A stretch of DNA of 64,000 bases from Deinococcus humi. Its GTDB lineage: Bacteria; Deinococcota; Deinococci; Deinococcales; Deinococcaceae. The stretch is from NCBI RefSeq assembly GCF_014201875.1, contig NZ_JACHFL010000020.1, forward strand, positions 21,938-85,937. The letters run 5' to 3'. Numbering within the stretch: the stretch's first letter is position 1; each line of letters opens with the position of its first letter. Below are positions 35,047 to 42,603 of the stretch, piece after piece. Both the position numbers and the translations under genes were made by a program. The notes below the pieces were generated by a model that was given only the letters and a program-made list of their open reading frames with translations, was not told the DNA's origin and made no database searches.

Positions 35047-35661
35047 GTGAGTGTCGTCAAGGTCTTTCGTTCGGCAGCCTTTACCGATCTGGCGAAAGAG
35101 ATGAACCGCTTCGGAGCCATACTGCACTTTGAGGCCGAAACCATGTTCGGCAAAGAGCTAGTCACCCAGGCGCTCCGCCAACGCATCTGCACCCGGCGTA
35201 AAACCGCTCTGGGACAGACGCTGTTCCTCCTGTTTCCGGGTCGCCGGTTGGCGGGTATGGCTGGGCCGTTCACGCCCACGGACGACGGTCTGATGAACTC
35301 GATCTGCCTGCGCGACATCGGCCAGCGGCTGGAAAATGCTGGATACACCATCGATCTGACCGTCCGCAAACGGGCGCTGGTCTTCACGCCACCAGGCAGA
35401 CGGGTGTTGGTTCTGGCGCAGCATGACGGGTATACATTGGCCGCCCTGCGTCGGCTGCACCGGGAGTTGGTGGCTGGTAGGATATTTGACCAGATTCAAG
35501 TGTTCACGTATCTGCCTCCTGAGGGCGTTGAGGAGTTAACCGCGTTTCTCTATGATCCGCCGCGCCGGAGTCAGCCTATCGATGCGCGCGAACTCGCCGT
35601 ATTCGGATTGCCTCGACCTATGCCCAACAGGGATTTGACCCTTCCCGCTGGCGTGGTCTAA
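35047..35661 (+). CDS. hypothetical protein
   Basis: 204 residues from GTG 35047 (AAGGTT about 10 nt upstream). Mixed alpha/beta sequence (AAFTDLAKEMNRFGAILHFE, KALVFTPPGRRVLVLAQHDG, LRRLHRELVAGRIFDQIQVF) with no recognised domain. It is divergent from the rep region and its stop overlaps by 3 bp the stop of the convergent gene at 35658. Perhaps a plasmid maintenance gene; this is positional only. Confidence 0.5.
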   Translation: MSVVKVFRSAAFTDLAKEMNRFGAILHFEAETMFGKELVTQALRQRICTRRKTALGQTLFLLFPGRRLAGMAGPFTPTDDGLMNSICLRDIGQRLENAGYTIDLTVRKRALVFTPPGRRVLVLAQHDGYTLAALRRLHRELVAGRIFDQIQVFTYLPPEGVEELTAFLYDPPRRSQPIDARELAVFGLPRPMPNRDLTLPAGVV

Positions 35662-35972
35662 GCCACCTGTTCGGCCATCTGAGGACGGCATTCAACCCCC
35701 CACTGTGTGAGGCACAGCAGGTATTCCGTGCCATCGGCCAATCTCGTCCGGTATGCCGTGCCTGGGACAACGCCCGCCCTGGTGGCCCTGTCGTAAGCCC
35801 GGTCGAGCAGCGCAGCAGTTTTGCAGATCTCACGATCTCCCCTCCCACTGCTTTGCTGCTCACTTTGAGCATGGAGGTCATCCAGCAGGAGCGTCAACCG
35901 AGTAATTTCCGTCAGGAGATCGGCCAGGGGGATGTCGGCAGACTTGTGAGGGACTTGTAAGGTCTTCACCAT
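35658..35972 (-). CDS. hypothetical protein
   Basis: 104 residues. N-terminal VKTLQVPHKSADIPLADLLT and a helical segment LTLLLDDLHAQSEQ lead to a short beta-type C-terminus (GTAYRTRLADGTEYLLCLTQ). No known domain. Convergent with the previous gene, stops overlapping. Confidence 0.45.
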   Translation of the reverse strand: MVKTLQVPHKSADIPLADLLTEITRLTLLLDDLHAQSEQQSSGRGDREICKTAALLDRAYDRATRAGVVPGTAYRTRLADGTEYLLCLTQWGVECRPQMAEQVA

Positions 35973-36485
35973 AGGCTTGGTGTGAGAGACTCCACTCGCT
36001 CAACCGGGCCTCCAAAGCCATCGGCCCGGTTCAGGGGTTCACCCAGCTCCTCCTCGTACTCATGTTAGGAGGAAGCGCGGGCCACGGCGCGCTATTTTGC
36101 GTTAAACCATTCATGGCAGAGAAGTTTAGTCGTAAGCACTCAGGTATGGCTGTATGGGTAGGAACAACATTGTGGCTCGGCAGAGGTATAGCGTATAGCG
36201 CTGAGCGCACTCCTCTTGGATGCTTTTGTTGGATTTTCAAATGGCGAAGCTCAAGGACATGACACACAGTCCCCAGCGCAGAGGCAAAGGCAAATTAAGC
36301 CACAGCGTCCATCTTTATCTGGCCCAGCCTGACGACACATCTCGCATGACCTAGAACCTGATTGCCTTGCGCTGACTCTTCATCCCGGAACCATACGTTC
36401 ATTCGGGTCTAGGCCGTCTTCTCAGGTGAGGCACCGTGGCCTTAAAATGCCGCTCTGGAGGGTGTTAAATCCGTCTTCTGCGCGC
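35973..36485. other. intergenic region without a supported gene
   Basis: About 510 bp, more AT-rich than its surroundings. A plus-strand frame of 66 codons at 36062 lacks a ribosome site and family resemblance. The last 20 bp hold a weak -10-like TAAAGT (36486-36491) for the small ORF that follows. Confidence 0.4.
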
Positions 36486-36496
36486 TAAAGTAGAGG

Positions 36497-36597
36497 CGTC
36501 CCTTTCGGGGGACGGGGTGCATGACAGCTCGGGGAGTTTTGAGGGGGAACCAGACACGGCCATGCGACAGCACCCGGACTGGTACTCCGGGTGCTGT
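36497..36597 (+). promoter_or_regulatory. double-hairpin 5' leader of the 42-residue ORF
   Basis: Two stems lie in the leader: CGTCCC-N6-GGGACG (36497-36514) and ACAGCACCCGGA-N7-TCCGGGTGCTGT (36567-36597, 12 bp perfect). The second ends three bases before the Shine-Dalgarno AAAGGAGGTGA (36598-36608), so it may act as a translational or attenuation switch. Confidence 0.5.
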
Positions 36598-36614
36598 AAA
36601 GGAGGTGATTTCTT

Positions 36615-36743
36615 ATGTCCCGACGTAAGAATACACCGAAACGCGCCCGTCGGCCACTGACAGCCGCTGAGATCGCTGCGATCATCGTAGCCCTCGGCAC
36701 GCTGCTCACCGGCCTGGCGGCGCTGCTGACAGCCCTGAAGTAA
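36615..36743 (+). CDS. 42-residue basic membrane peptide, toxin/holin-like
   Basis: MSRRKNTPKRARRPLTAAEI, then an uncharged helix AAIIVALGTLLTGLAALLTA and LK at the end. It is a short positively charged N-terminus plus one transmembrane helix, the composition of type I toxin and holin-like peptides. The ribosome site AAAGGAGGTGA is perfect, and it is followed 36 bp downstream by its own terminator. It has no neighbours on its strand and faces the TPR gene of the peptide operon. The function is inferred only from form. Confidence 0.55.
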   Translation: MSRRKNTPKRARRPLTAAEIAAIIVALGTLLTGLAALLTALK

Positions 36744-36778
36744 CGCCCTCTCGCCCCTGAGCTGTTCCATCCGACTTG

Positions 36779-36806
36779 CCCCCGCCGCATGGCGGGGGCT
36801 GTTTTT
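36779..36806 (+). terminator. Rho-independent terminator of the 42-residue ORF
   Basis: CCCCCGCC / GGCGGGGG, loop GCAT, followed by CTGTTTTT. It is T-rich only on the plus strand, so it serves the small ORF, not the convergent TPR gene that ends at 36812. Confidence 0.8.
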
Positions 36807-36811
36807 AGGCT

Positions 36812-38458
36812 TTACAGCCTGTTGTGGATGATCTCACTGAGATGCTGGACAGGCTGCTCGAAGCGTTGAGACAGATGTTCAGGAATGAGTCCATATTCAG
36901 CGGTCAGCCGAACAGCCATATGTTGATGGGCTGGTGTCTGTGCCTGAGCTAGAGCAATGATCAATTGAGCCGCGATGACCACAGGCCGCCAATAGCTGAG
37001 ATCACCACGTTGAACCGCCAGTTTTCCGTACTGAAAGCGAGCATTGGAGGACAATGAGCTTCGGTCAGGGGGCTGTCCGAAGGTTCGTTGAAATTCGTTT
37101 AACGTGGTCACTGGTGGCAGTATCACGCCGTAAGCTTCGGCTTTTTGGTGGCATCTTAAGATGGCTTCAGCAGCAGGCAACAATTCGGATACTGGGCTTG
37201 GACACACCGCCATGTAGGCAGCGGGGCGGGGATGCCAGCGCCTGAACACCTCCGCAAGCCCCTGAGAAGACCCGTAACGTAGGGTCCGGGCGTATTCAAA
37301 GATGCTTCTGATCTCCTGCTCCGAGCGGGTCACGGACTGAATCTGAAACGCGCTATCTGTGAGGGCCAGTTCGAGCTGCATTCCAGCCACCAATGTCCTG
37401 GTCAACAAATCCTCTTGTTCGAGCATGGGCATATCGTTCAGGGCGTGGCGGGCCAGACCATACTCGCCCAACTCAAGACGGCATTTGGCTTCCAGCCAGG
37501 CAATGAAGGGACGGTCCGTCATCCCGGTGCGCCATTTTTGCTCCTGAACCACCGCCAACGCGGTCAGCGCTCCGGTGCGGCGTTGTTTTTCCTGCCACGG
37601 CGGCAAAGCGTCGATTTCAGCCAGTCGGCGCAAGCAGAGCGCGATCCAACCGATCACCTGATCTCCGAGAATGGCGCTGTCCGCTGTTTCATTTGAACTG
37701 AAAATGCCCCTGAACGCCTGGATGACCGTGGCATGGATGGGCAGCGCAGGTTCTTGCTGCGCTGTCGCCCAGGCACCATCGAGATCGCCCAGATTCAACT
37801 GAGCGACCGCCAGCCCTTTTTTCTCCCGCGCATAGGCGTCATCGGCAGGGGTCAGCCGCTGCAACACCTTCAGCCGCTCCGTGAGGTCTTCGTGGTAGCG
37901 CCCGGCCAGCGCAACTGTACTGCGGTAGTAGCGTCTGGCACGCTCTTCAATTTCAGGCACCTGAGCGACGGTGGACAGCAGCACCATCTCTTTGGCTGTG
38001 ACAATGGCCTGGGCATGATCACCCGTTGCCATGCTGTCGTAGTGCAGGGCCTCCAGCAGTCGGTATTCCACTTCAGAGCGGGACACCTCAGCGGCTTCGG
38101 AAAACTCGCAACGAACCTGGGCCAGGTACTGCTGAAGCAGATCGCTCATGGTGATTTCGCTGTCGTCGGCGAGCAACATGGCACGGCCCCGCCGCGTGGC
38201 GTAAGAAACCGCGAAAACGTAGTGGTGTTCCAGCAGGTTCCTGACCTGGGCGTAGGCCTGTTTCAAAGCGTTGTCTCGCCGCCCCTCATCTCGCAATCGG
38301 TTGAGCAAGATGGCCGCGCGGGTCAGGGGAACGGGCCGGTTCAACGTCAACAGCTCATCCGCAAGGGCCTCCAGAGAGCAGCCGTCGCGGATAAGCCGTT
38401 CTTCCCACGCCACACTCTCAGCCCAATGCTTGAACGGTGGGGGCGCAAGGACTGGCAT
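36812..38458 (-). CDS. helical-repeat (TPR-like) protein, putative peptide receptor/regulator
   Basis: 548 residues, almost entirely helical, with TPR-like spacing (GLAVAQLNLGDLDGAWATAQ, IAWLEAKCRLELGEYGLARH, YGKLAVQRGDLSYWRPVVIA). No helix-turn-helix is evident at the N-terminus (MPVLAPPPFKHWAESVAWEE). It starts 8 bp after the stop of the peptide-precursor gene without a ribosome site, so it is translationally coupled to it. Proteins of Rap/RRNPP type are receptors of small peptides with this architecture; that role is inferred from the operon, and the sequence itself only shows an alpha-solenoid. Confidence 0.6.
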   Translation of the reverse strand: MPVLAPPPFKHWAESVAWEERLIRDGCSLEALADELLTLNRPVPLTRAAILLNRLRDEGRRDNALKQAYAQVRNLLEHHYVFAVSYATRRGRAMLLADDSEITMSDLLQQYLAQVRCEFSEAAEVSRSEVEYRLLEALHYDSMATGDHAQAIVTAKEMVLLSTVAQVPEIEERARRYYRSTVALAGRYHEDLTERLKVLQRLTPADDAYAREKKGLAVAQLNLGDLDGAWATAQQEPALPIHATVIQAFRGIFSSNETADSAILGDQVIGWIALCLRRLAEIDALPPWQEKQRRTGALTALAVVQEQKWRTGMTDRPFIAWLEAKCRLELGEYGLARHALNDMPMLEQEDLLTRTLVAGMQLELALTDSAFQIQSVTRSEQEIRSIFEYARTLRYGSSQGLAEVFRRWHPRPAAYMAVCPSPVSELLPAAEAILRCHQKAEAYGVILPPVTTLNEFQRTFGQPPDRSSLSSNARFQYGKLAVQRGDLSYWRPVVIAAQLIIALAQAQTPAHQHMAVRLTAEYGLIPEHLSQRFEQPVQHLSEIIHNRL

Positions 38459-38466
38459 GGGGGTGT

Positions 38467-38772
38467 CTAGGTGTTAACGCTGTGGGCCACGCCGTGGGTT
38501 TCATTTTCAGGTTCCGGTTCCCAGTCGCCACCGCCGGGCATTGCCAGGTAGAGGTCTGCGCCAATGACTTGCGCGCTTGGACCCGCGCTGTGGGTGCCGT
38601 TTTCAGGCTCTGGCTCCCAGTCGCCACCACCTGGCATTGCCAGGAAATGACCTGCGCCAGTGGCCTGCGCGGTATGCACGCTCACACCAACGCCAACAAA
38701 GGAGAAGACGCCGAGTGCCGACAGAATCAAGCCTTTGATTTTTTGCATGGGCTTATTTTTGGCGGCGTTCAT
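38467..38772 (-). CDS. exported peptide precursor with two copies of a conserved core
   Basis: 101 residues from ATG 38772 (alternative ATG 38748). N-terminus is a Sec signal peptide: lysine-rich start (MQKIKG), hydrophobic stretch LILSALGVFSFVGVGV, AxA cleavage at TAQA. The mature part contains LAMPGGGDWEPEPEN twice (separated by 17 residues), each preceded by aromatic residues (GHF, DLY) and followed by GTH or ETH. The two core copies differ by six synonymous codon changes and none that alter protein. No ribosome site; it is placed 26 bp after the peptidase gene and 8 bp before the TPR gene. Confidence 0.65.
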   Translation of the reverse strand: MNAAKNKPMQKIKGLILSALGVFSFVGVGVSVHTAQATGAGHFLAMPGGGDWEPEPENGTHSAGPSAQVIGADLYLAMPGGGDWEPEPENETHGVAHSVNT

Positions 38773-38798
38773 GAGCGTTGTTTGGGTTTACAGGGGGC

Positions 38799-40445
38799 TT
38801 ATATAGGCAACAAGGCCCGCCGCATGGTGGTGTCAATCAGGCGAAGTTGTTGGGAGGAAATTGAAAATTCGACGCCAGCGATTTGCAGCAGTTCAGGAAG
38901 GGGACGGGTATTGCCGAGCGCCAGCGCCTGCGCGAGCTGACCGAAGGCCTGGCCCGAATCCTGGGCGACGTTTTCCATGAAGCTAAAGGCCCATCCCCAG
39001 GCGAGCGCATACTCGATGCCCACCAGGGGCCGCCGCGCCAATTGCTGGGACAGAAAGGCCAGGGAAGGCAAGGCACGGCGCTCCACGCCGCTAGGATACC
39101 GGTCACTGATCTCCTGCCAGACCTCCTGCATCCGCGTGAAGGTCACCTCTTCGGTTGTGGTGTAAAACCATTCCTGAAACTCGTCCATGCTGCACTGGGC
39201 CGACATACGCGCGAGCGTCTGCTCGTAGAATCGTGCGCGGTAGGCCTCTAAGTTCTCGAAGGCGAAGAATTCGGGAAGCTGATCGAGGGACCACAGCTCA
39301 AAGACCTGGGCCACGAACTCCCGCATTTCCACACCTGGGAAATACTGCCAGAACGAGGCGTCTGGCGCGACACCGCTGAGCTGGGCCACATGCCCCAGTT
39401 CATGGAAAAGCACCTGATAGGAACTGGGCGTGGACTGAAGGGAGGTCTGAACATAGGGACGGCGGCGATGGGCCAGAAAGTCGCTGTAAGAGCGGGCGGC
39501 CTTGCCCGGACGGGAAGCCACATCGAGATAGCCCTCTGCATAAAGCTGCGCGACGCGCTGCCCCAGGCCCGGCAGGGTGGTGTCCAGCCGCCGCGCGGCC
39601 AGGGCCATGATGTCGGCCTCCTGGGTGTAGCGGGGGACGGCGCGAGCGCCAAAAGCATCCACGGTTAAATCCCAGGGCTGAAGGTGCTCAACCCCCAGCC
39701 AGGTCCGCCGCTTGTCCCGGAATTCCACCAGCAGCGGATTGAGTCCAGTTCGCACGTCGGCGCGGAACTGCCGGACCTCCTGCGGTGTGTAATCAAACCG
39801 CTCCAGCAGTTTCCACATGTGACTGTGAACCGTTTTCTCTCCACTGCGCCGGGCCAGCTCCCGGCGCAGGTCCAAGCTGGCGCGGTACTGCTCCGTCACC
39901 TGGGGAGCGATTCGCAACAGCGACTCCCTGGTGCTGAGGGCGGCGGCCTGCCGAACCTCCCGGTTTGGTGACACGGAGCGGCGGCCCACCTCCTGAACGC
40001 TGAGGGCCTGACCATCCAGTTCGTAGGTGCGCCGTGCGAACAGGGCCGTGAGATCGCCTGCGATCACCTCTAGCTGACTCTCCAGGTGTCCGCCGGGATC
40101 AAGCGCCTGCCGGGCCATGATCTCGAAATAGAGGAACGTTTGCTGCCAGTCGGGGGGAATGGTGAACGTCTGTCCCAACTGGATGGCCTGCTGGGCCGTC
40201 CTGTCATGCTGCTCCCGTAAATGGGGGGCCTGCTGGGTCAGAAAGACCTGACGGGCCAACTTCGCCTCCTCGTCGGTGGTGTCGGCCTGGAAAGCCCGCG
40301 TGAGCGCGGTGTTCTGCTCGTAGATTTCAGCTTCAAGTGCGGCCCATTGCAACAGCCAACTGTGAAAATCAGCGTCGTCCATGATCTGGGCCAGATGCAG
40401 CGCTTCGTAACGCTGATCCCAGGTGTGGGAGAGAACCGAAACCAT
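38799..40445 (-). CDS. M3 family oligoendopeptidase (PepF-like)
   Basis: 548 residues from ATG 40445, preceded by TTGAAA and a near -10 AATACT (leaderless). Zinc motif HELGH at 348-352 (LFHELGHVAQL), the downstream glutamate region GVEMREFVAQVFELW, and the Tyr-rich catalytic loop (YQVLFHELG, FYEQTLARMS). This is the PepF/Pz clan of cytosolic zinc oligopeptidases, which cut short peptides of about 7-17 residues. It heads the operon with the peptide precursor and the TPR protein. In Bacillus subtilis PepF excess can disturb Phr-peptide signalling, which makes the neighbourhood meaningful. Confidence 0.85.
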   Translation of the reverse strand: MVSVLSHTWDQRYEALHLAQIMDDADFHSWLLQWAALEAEIYEQNTALTRAFQADTTDEEAKLARQVFLTQQAPHLREQHDRTAQQAIQLGQTFTIPPDWQQTFLYFEIMARQALDPGGHLESQLEVIAGDLTALFARRTYELDGQALSVQEVGRRSVSPNREVRQAAALSTRESLLRIAPQVTEQYRASLDLRRELARRSGEKTVHSHMWKLLERFDYTPQEVRQFRADVRTGLNPLLVEFRDKRRTWLGVEHLQPWDLTVDAFGARAVPRYTQEADIMALAARRLDTTLPGLGQRVAQLYAEGYLDVASRPGKAARSYSDFLAHRRRPYVQTSLQSTPSSYQVLFHELGHVAQLSGVAPDASFWQYFPGVEMREFVAQVFELWSLDQLPEFFAFENLEAYRARFYEQTLARMSAQCSMDEFQEWFYTTTEEVTFTRMQEVWQEISDRYPSGVERRALPSLAFLSQQLARRPLVGIEYALAWGWAFSFMENVAQDSGQAFGQLAQALALGNTRPLPELLQIAGVEFSISSQQLRLIDTTMRRALLPI

Positions 40446-40528
40446 GCCCAAGTATTGACCAGATATGGGATGGCGTTTCAACGGTGGACCGGCAGATAGA
40501 GGCCCAGATGGGGCCACAGTCCTCTCCC

Positions 40529-41479
40529 CTACCCGCTGGCCCACGCCCCGTCCTGGCGGGTCCAGGGCTGGTTGCGGGGATACCGGTAAGCGCTTTGGAT
40601 GGCCGTGACCGCCTCGCCGACTGTAAATGGGGAGACCTTGACTCCACAAACCCGCTCCGCGTACTTGCCCGCGCAGGCTTCAGCCTCCTCGACGGCATAT
40701 CCATTGGCATGGAGCCACAGACCCAGCATGAAGGCTCCCCGGTTCCGGCTGACCGCAGCGTAGCTCTCGGCCCGGTCGAGCATCAACCACACTGGCACCC
40801 GTCCGCCCTCCTCCATCTGCGCCGCTGAAGACGTCTGGTGTGAACGTTTGGCCGGACCTGGCGGGGTCAGTCCCAGGGCTTCGCGCAGGCGGTACTCGGC
40901 CCCCGCAATGCGGACCGTGAGGGGCACCTGGTCAATGGTCAGGTCACGCCGCTCAGCGGTGCGCCGGTATGGTCCTGCCCGGTTGCGGCTGGGCGGAGCC
41001 ATGCAGTAACCGCCGTCGCCCCGAATATCCACCCCAGGCGGAAGGGCCGCTTTGTTCTTGGAAGCGTTGGACGGGACGTACCAGCCCGGATGTCTCAGGT
41101 AAAAGTGCATGCCGCCGCTGGGCGTAAGGACATGCGGCTGCCAACCCAAGGCTTGAACCAGCTCCAGCCCTTCAGGATCAACGTCAATGGCGACGTACCC
41201 GCTGAGCGCCCCAGTGACCAGCCCCAGCCCACGCGCGCGGTGCTGCAAATACCAGACCTCCAACTCCTCTAGGGTGGGCAGCCGACTTTGCAGGGCTTTC
41301 CAGGAGCTGCGGCGCTGGCCCTCGCGGTTCAGAGAGAAATGGCCGGTGGCCTTGAGGGCCTGATGGTGGGGCTGCTTGGCCTTTAGGGAGAGGCCGCCGC
41401 CAGTGGGAATAACGCTGACCTTGCGGGCCACCAACCTCCTGGCCTGCTCCAACATGGTTTCGGGTTCGTCATCGTGCAT
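40529..41479 (-). CDS. bifunctional DNA primase/polymerase (prim-pol)
   Basis: 316 residues; GGGAGG 6 nt before the ATG. The prim-pol domain spans about 10-180: IPTGGGLSLKAKQP, the metal-binding DxD as YVAIDVDPEGLE near 97, and the TPSGGMHFYLRHP strand near 118, then DIRGDGGYCMAPPS. Such enzymes prime plasmid or phage replication, usually with a helicase; the C-terminal helical half (YAAVSRNRGAFMLGLWLHAN) is a common attached region. It is a replication gene of the element. Confidence 0.8.
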   Translation of the reverse strand: MHDDEPETMLEQARRLVARKVSVIPTGGGLSLKAKQPHHQALKATGHFSLNREGQRRSSWKALQSRLPTLEELEVWYLQHRARGLGLVTGALSGYVAIDVDPEGLELVQALGWQPHVLTPSGGMHFYLRHPGWYVPSNASKNKAALPPGVDIRGDGGYCMAPPSRNRAGPYRRTAERRDLTIDQVPLTVRIAGAEYRLREALGLTPPGPAKRSHQTSSAAQMEEGGRVPVWLMLDRAESYAAVSRNRGAFMLGLWLHANGYAVEEAEACAGKYAERVCGVKVSPFTVGEAVTAIQSAYRYPRNQPWTRQDGAWASG

Positions 41480-41520
41480 CTGAGCCTCCCTGGCCGGTCC
41501 GAGCGTCTTCTGACCATGTA

Positions 41521-41539
41521 AATATTAAAATAGCTTACT
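41521..41539 (+). repeat. 19-bp AT-rich motif upstream of the prim-pol gene
   Basis: AATATTAAAATAGCTTACT, followed by GATAAAATA; the extended string ACTGATAAAATA is identical to that at 51793-51804. Confidence 0.4.
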
Positions 41540-41582
41540 GATAAAATATTCATTCAGAAACAGCTCTTCCCCTTTCCTCCGC

Positions 41583-41843
41583 TCAATCCTCGCTCAACTC
41601 TGGATGATGGCGTGCCAGATATTCCGCCACCGCTTCGTGCAACGTCTCGTACTGTTTGCGGCCCTCGCGGGCGGCAGCCTGCTTTAGGCGGCGCTTGGTT
41701 CCGGCCAGCATGTGACTGCCGAACTGCACCAGCTTCTCTTCTGGTTCGGGCAGCGGCTCCGGCAGGGCAGGTTCTGCTTCGAGCTTGGCCTGACGAATCG
41801 CACGCAGGTCAAAACGGGCGGGTTTCTTGGGCGCTTCAGACAT
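41583..41843 (-). CDS. ParA partner, small centromere-binding-like protein
   Basis: 86 residues. It starts inside the 3' end of parA (7-bp overlap), which implies coupling. The tail AGTKRRLKQAAAREGRKQYE and LHEAVAEYLARHHPELSED looks like the C-terminal helical dimerisation part of small ParB-type or RHH segregation proteins in Deinococcus plasmids. The N-terminal half is Pro/Glu-rich linker. It is named by position and pattern; no DNA-binding domain is certain. Confidence 0.6.
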   Translation of the reverse strand: MSEAPKKPARFDLRAIRQAKLEAEPALPEPLPEPEEKLVQFGSHMLAGTKRRLKQAAAREGRKQYETLHEAVAEYLARHHPELSED

Positions 41844-42447
41844 GGCCCAGCACCTCCCGCGTGGCGCTGGCATACTCCAGGGCCAGCAGCTTGGCGTAGC
41901 GGTTGCCCTTGAGGGCGTCGAGCGGCACCCGTCGCTCGGCAGCGTCGCCCACAGCGGTGCTGTGACGCACGATGGTGGTGAGAACTGGAATCTCCTGTTC
42001 GGCCAGGGCGTCACGCAGCTCCTCGCCCCGTCCGCCCATGTTGGCGACGATCAGCACCTGGTAATTGCCGGCCCCACCCTCAACAAGGGGGGTCAGGGTG
42101 CGAATCAGGCCGGTGGCGCTCAGACCATCGGGTTTGGTGGGGATCAGGAGCAGATCGCTTTGCTGGGCCAGGCTCAACAGATCACCTCCCTGTTCGTTGC
42201 CCTTGGTGTCAATCACCACGTACTCGAAATCCTCTCCGTCGCCGGGCTGATACGCCCGGTAGGGCTGGACCTCGAATGTCCAGCCGTCAAAATCCCCCTC
42301 CCGCCACACGGCGGAGCATTGCAGCTCGTCATCGGCGTCCAGGAGGAGGGTGCGGCCCTTGCGGCCCAGTTGCTGGGCGAGGTGGATCGCCGTGGTGGTC
42401 TTGCCCACCCCGCCCTTCATATTGCCGATAGAGATGATTTTAGGCAT
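41836..42447 (-). CDS. parA: ParA family ATPase (plasmid partition)
   Basis: 203 residues. Deviant Walker A KGGVGKTT at 11-18, Walker A' LLLDADDELQCS near 36, Walker B VVIDTKG. This small ParA/MinD type partitions low-copy plasmids by ATP-dependent interaction with the nucleoid and its partner. TAAAAT ends 5 nt before the ATG, with TTTGCT 18 bp before it, so the transcript is likely leaderless. The AT-rich upstream sequence carries a 19-bp motif found at three other sites of the element. Confidence 0.88.
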   Translation of the reverse strand: MPKIISIGNMKGGVGKTTTAIHLAQQLGRKGRTLLLDADDELQCSAVWREGDFDGWTFEVQPYRAYQPGDGEDFEYVVIDTKGNEQGGDLLSLAQQSDLLLIPTKPDGLSATGLIRTLTPLVEGGAGNYQVLIVANMGGRGEELRDALAEQEIPVLTTIVRHSTAVGDAAERRVPLDALKGNRYAKLLALEYASATREVLGHV

Positions 42448-42465
42448 GAGTTATTTTATGCGTTT

Positions 42466-42484
42466 AATAGTAAATTAGCAAACT
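42466..42484 (+). repeat. 19-bp AT-rich motif in the parA promoter (candidate parS/ParB box)
   Basis: AATAGTAAATTAGCAAACT. Related copies occur at 41521-41539 (15 of 19), 51777-51795 (16 of 19) and, inverted, 45658-45676 (14 of 19). The positions flank the backbone modules, as expected of partition sites or an operator. Confidence 0.45.
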
Positions 42485-42603
42485 ATTTTTAGATCCATCC
42501 TGAGCTGCCCGGTACGCCTGGAACCGAAATACGACCAGGGTGGGAAAGCCAACTCCCTGAACTCGCGCCCAGAAAGATACAATTCCATCTGGGGAGATCT
42601 CCC

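Noticed and set aside
36062..36262. 66-codon plus-strand ORF
   Set aside because: No ribosome site and no recognisable protein pattern; not reported as a gene.
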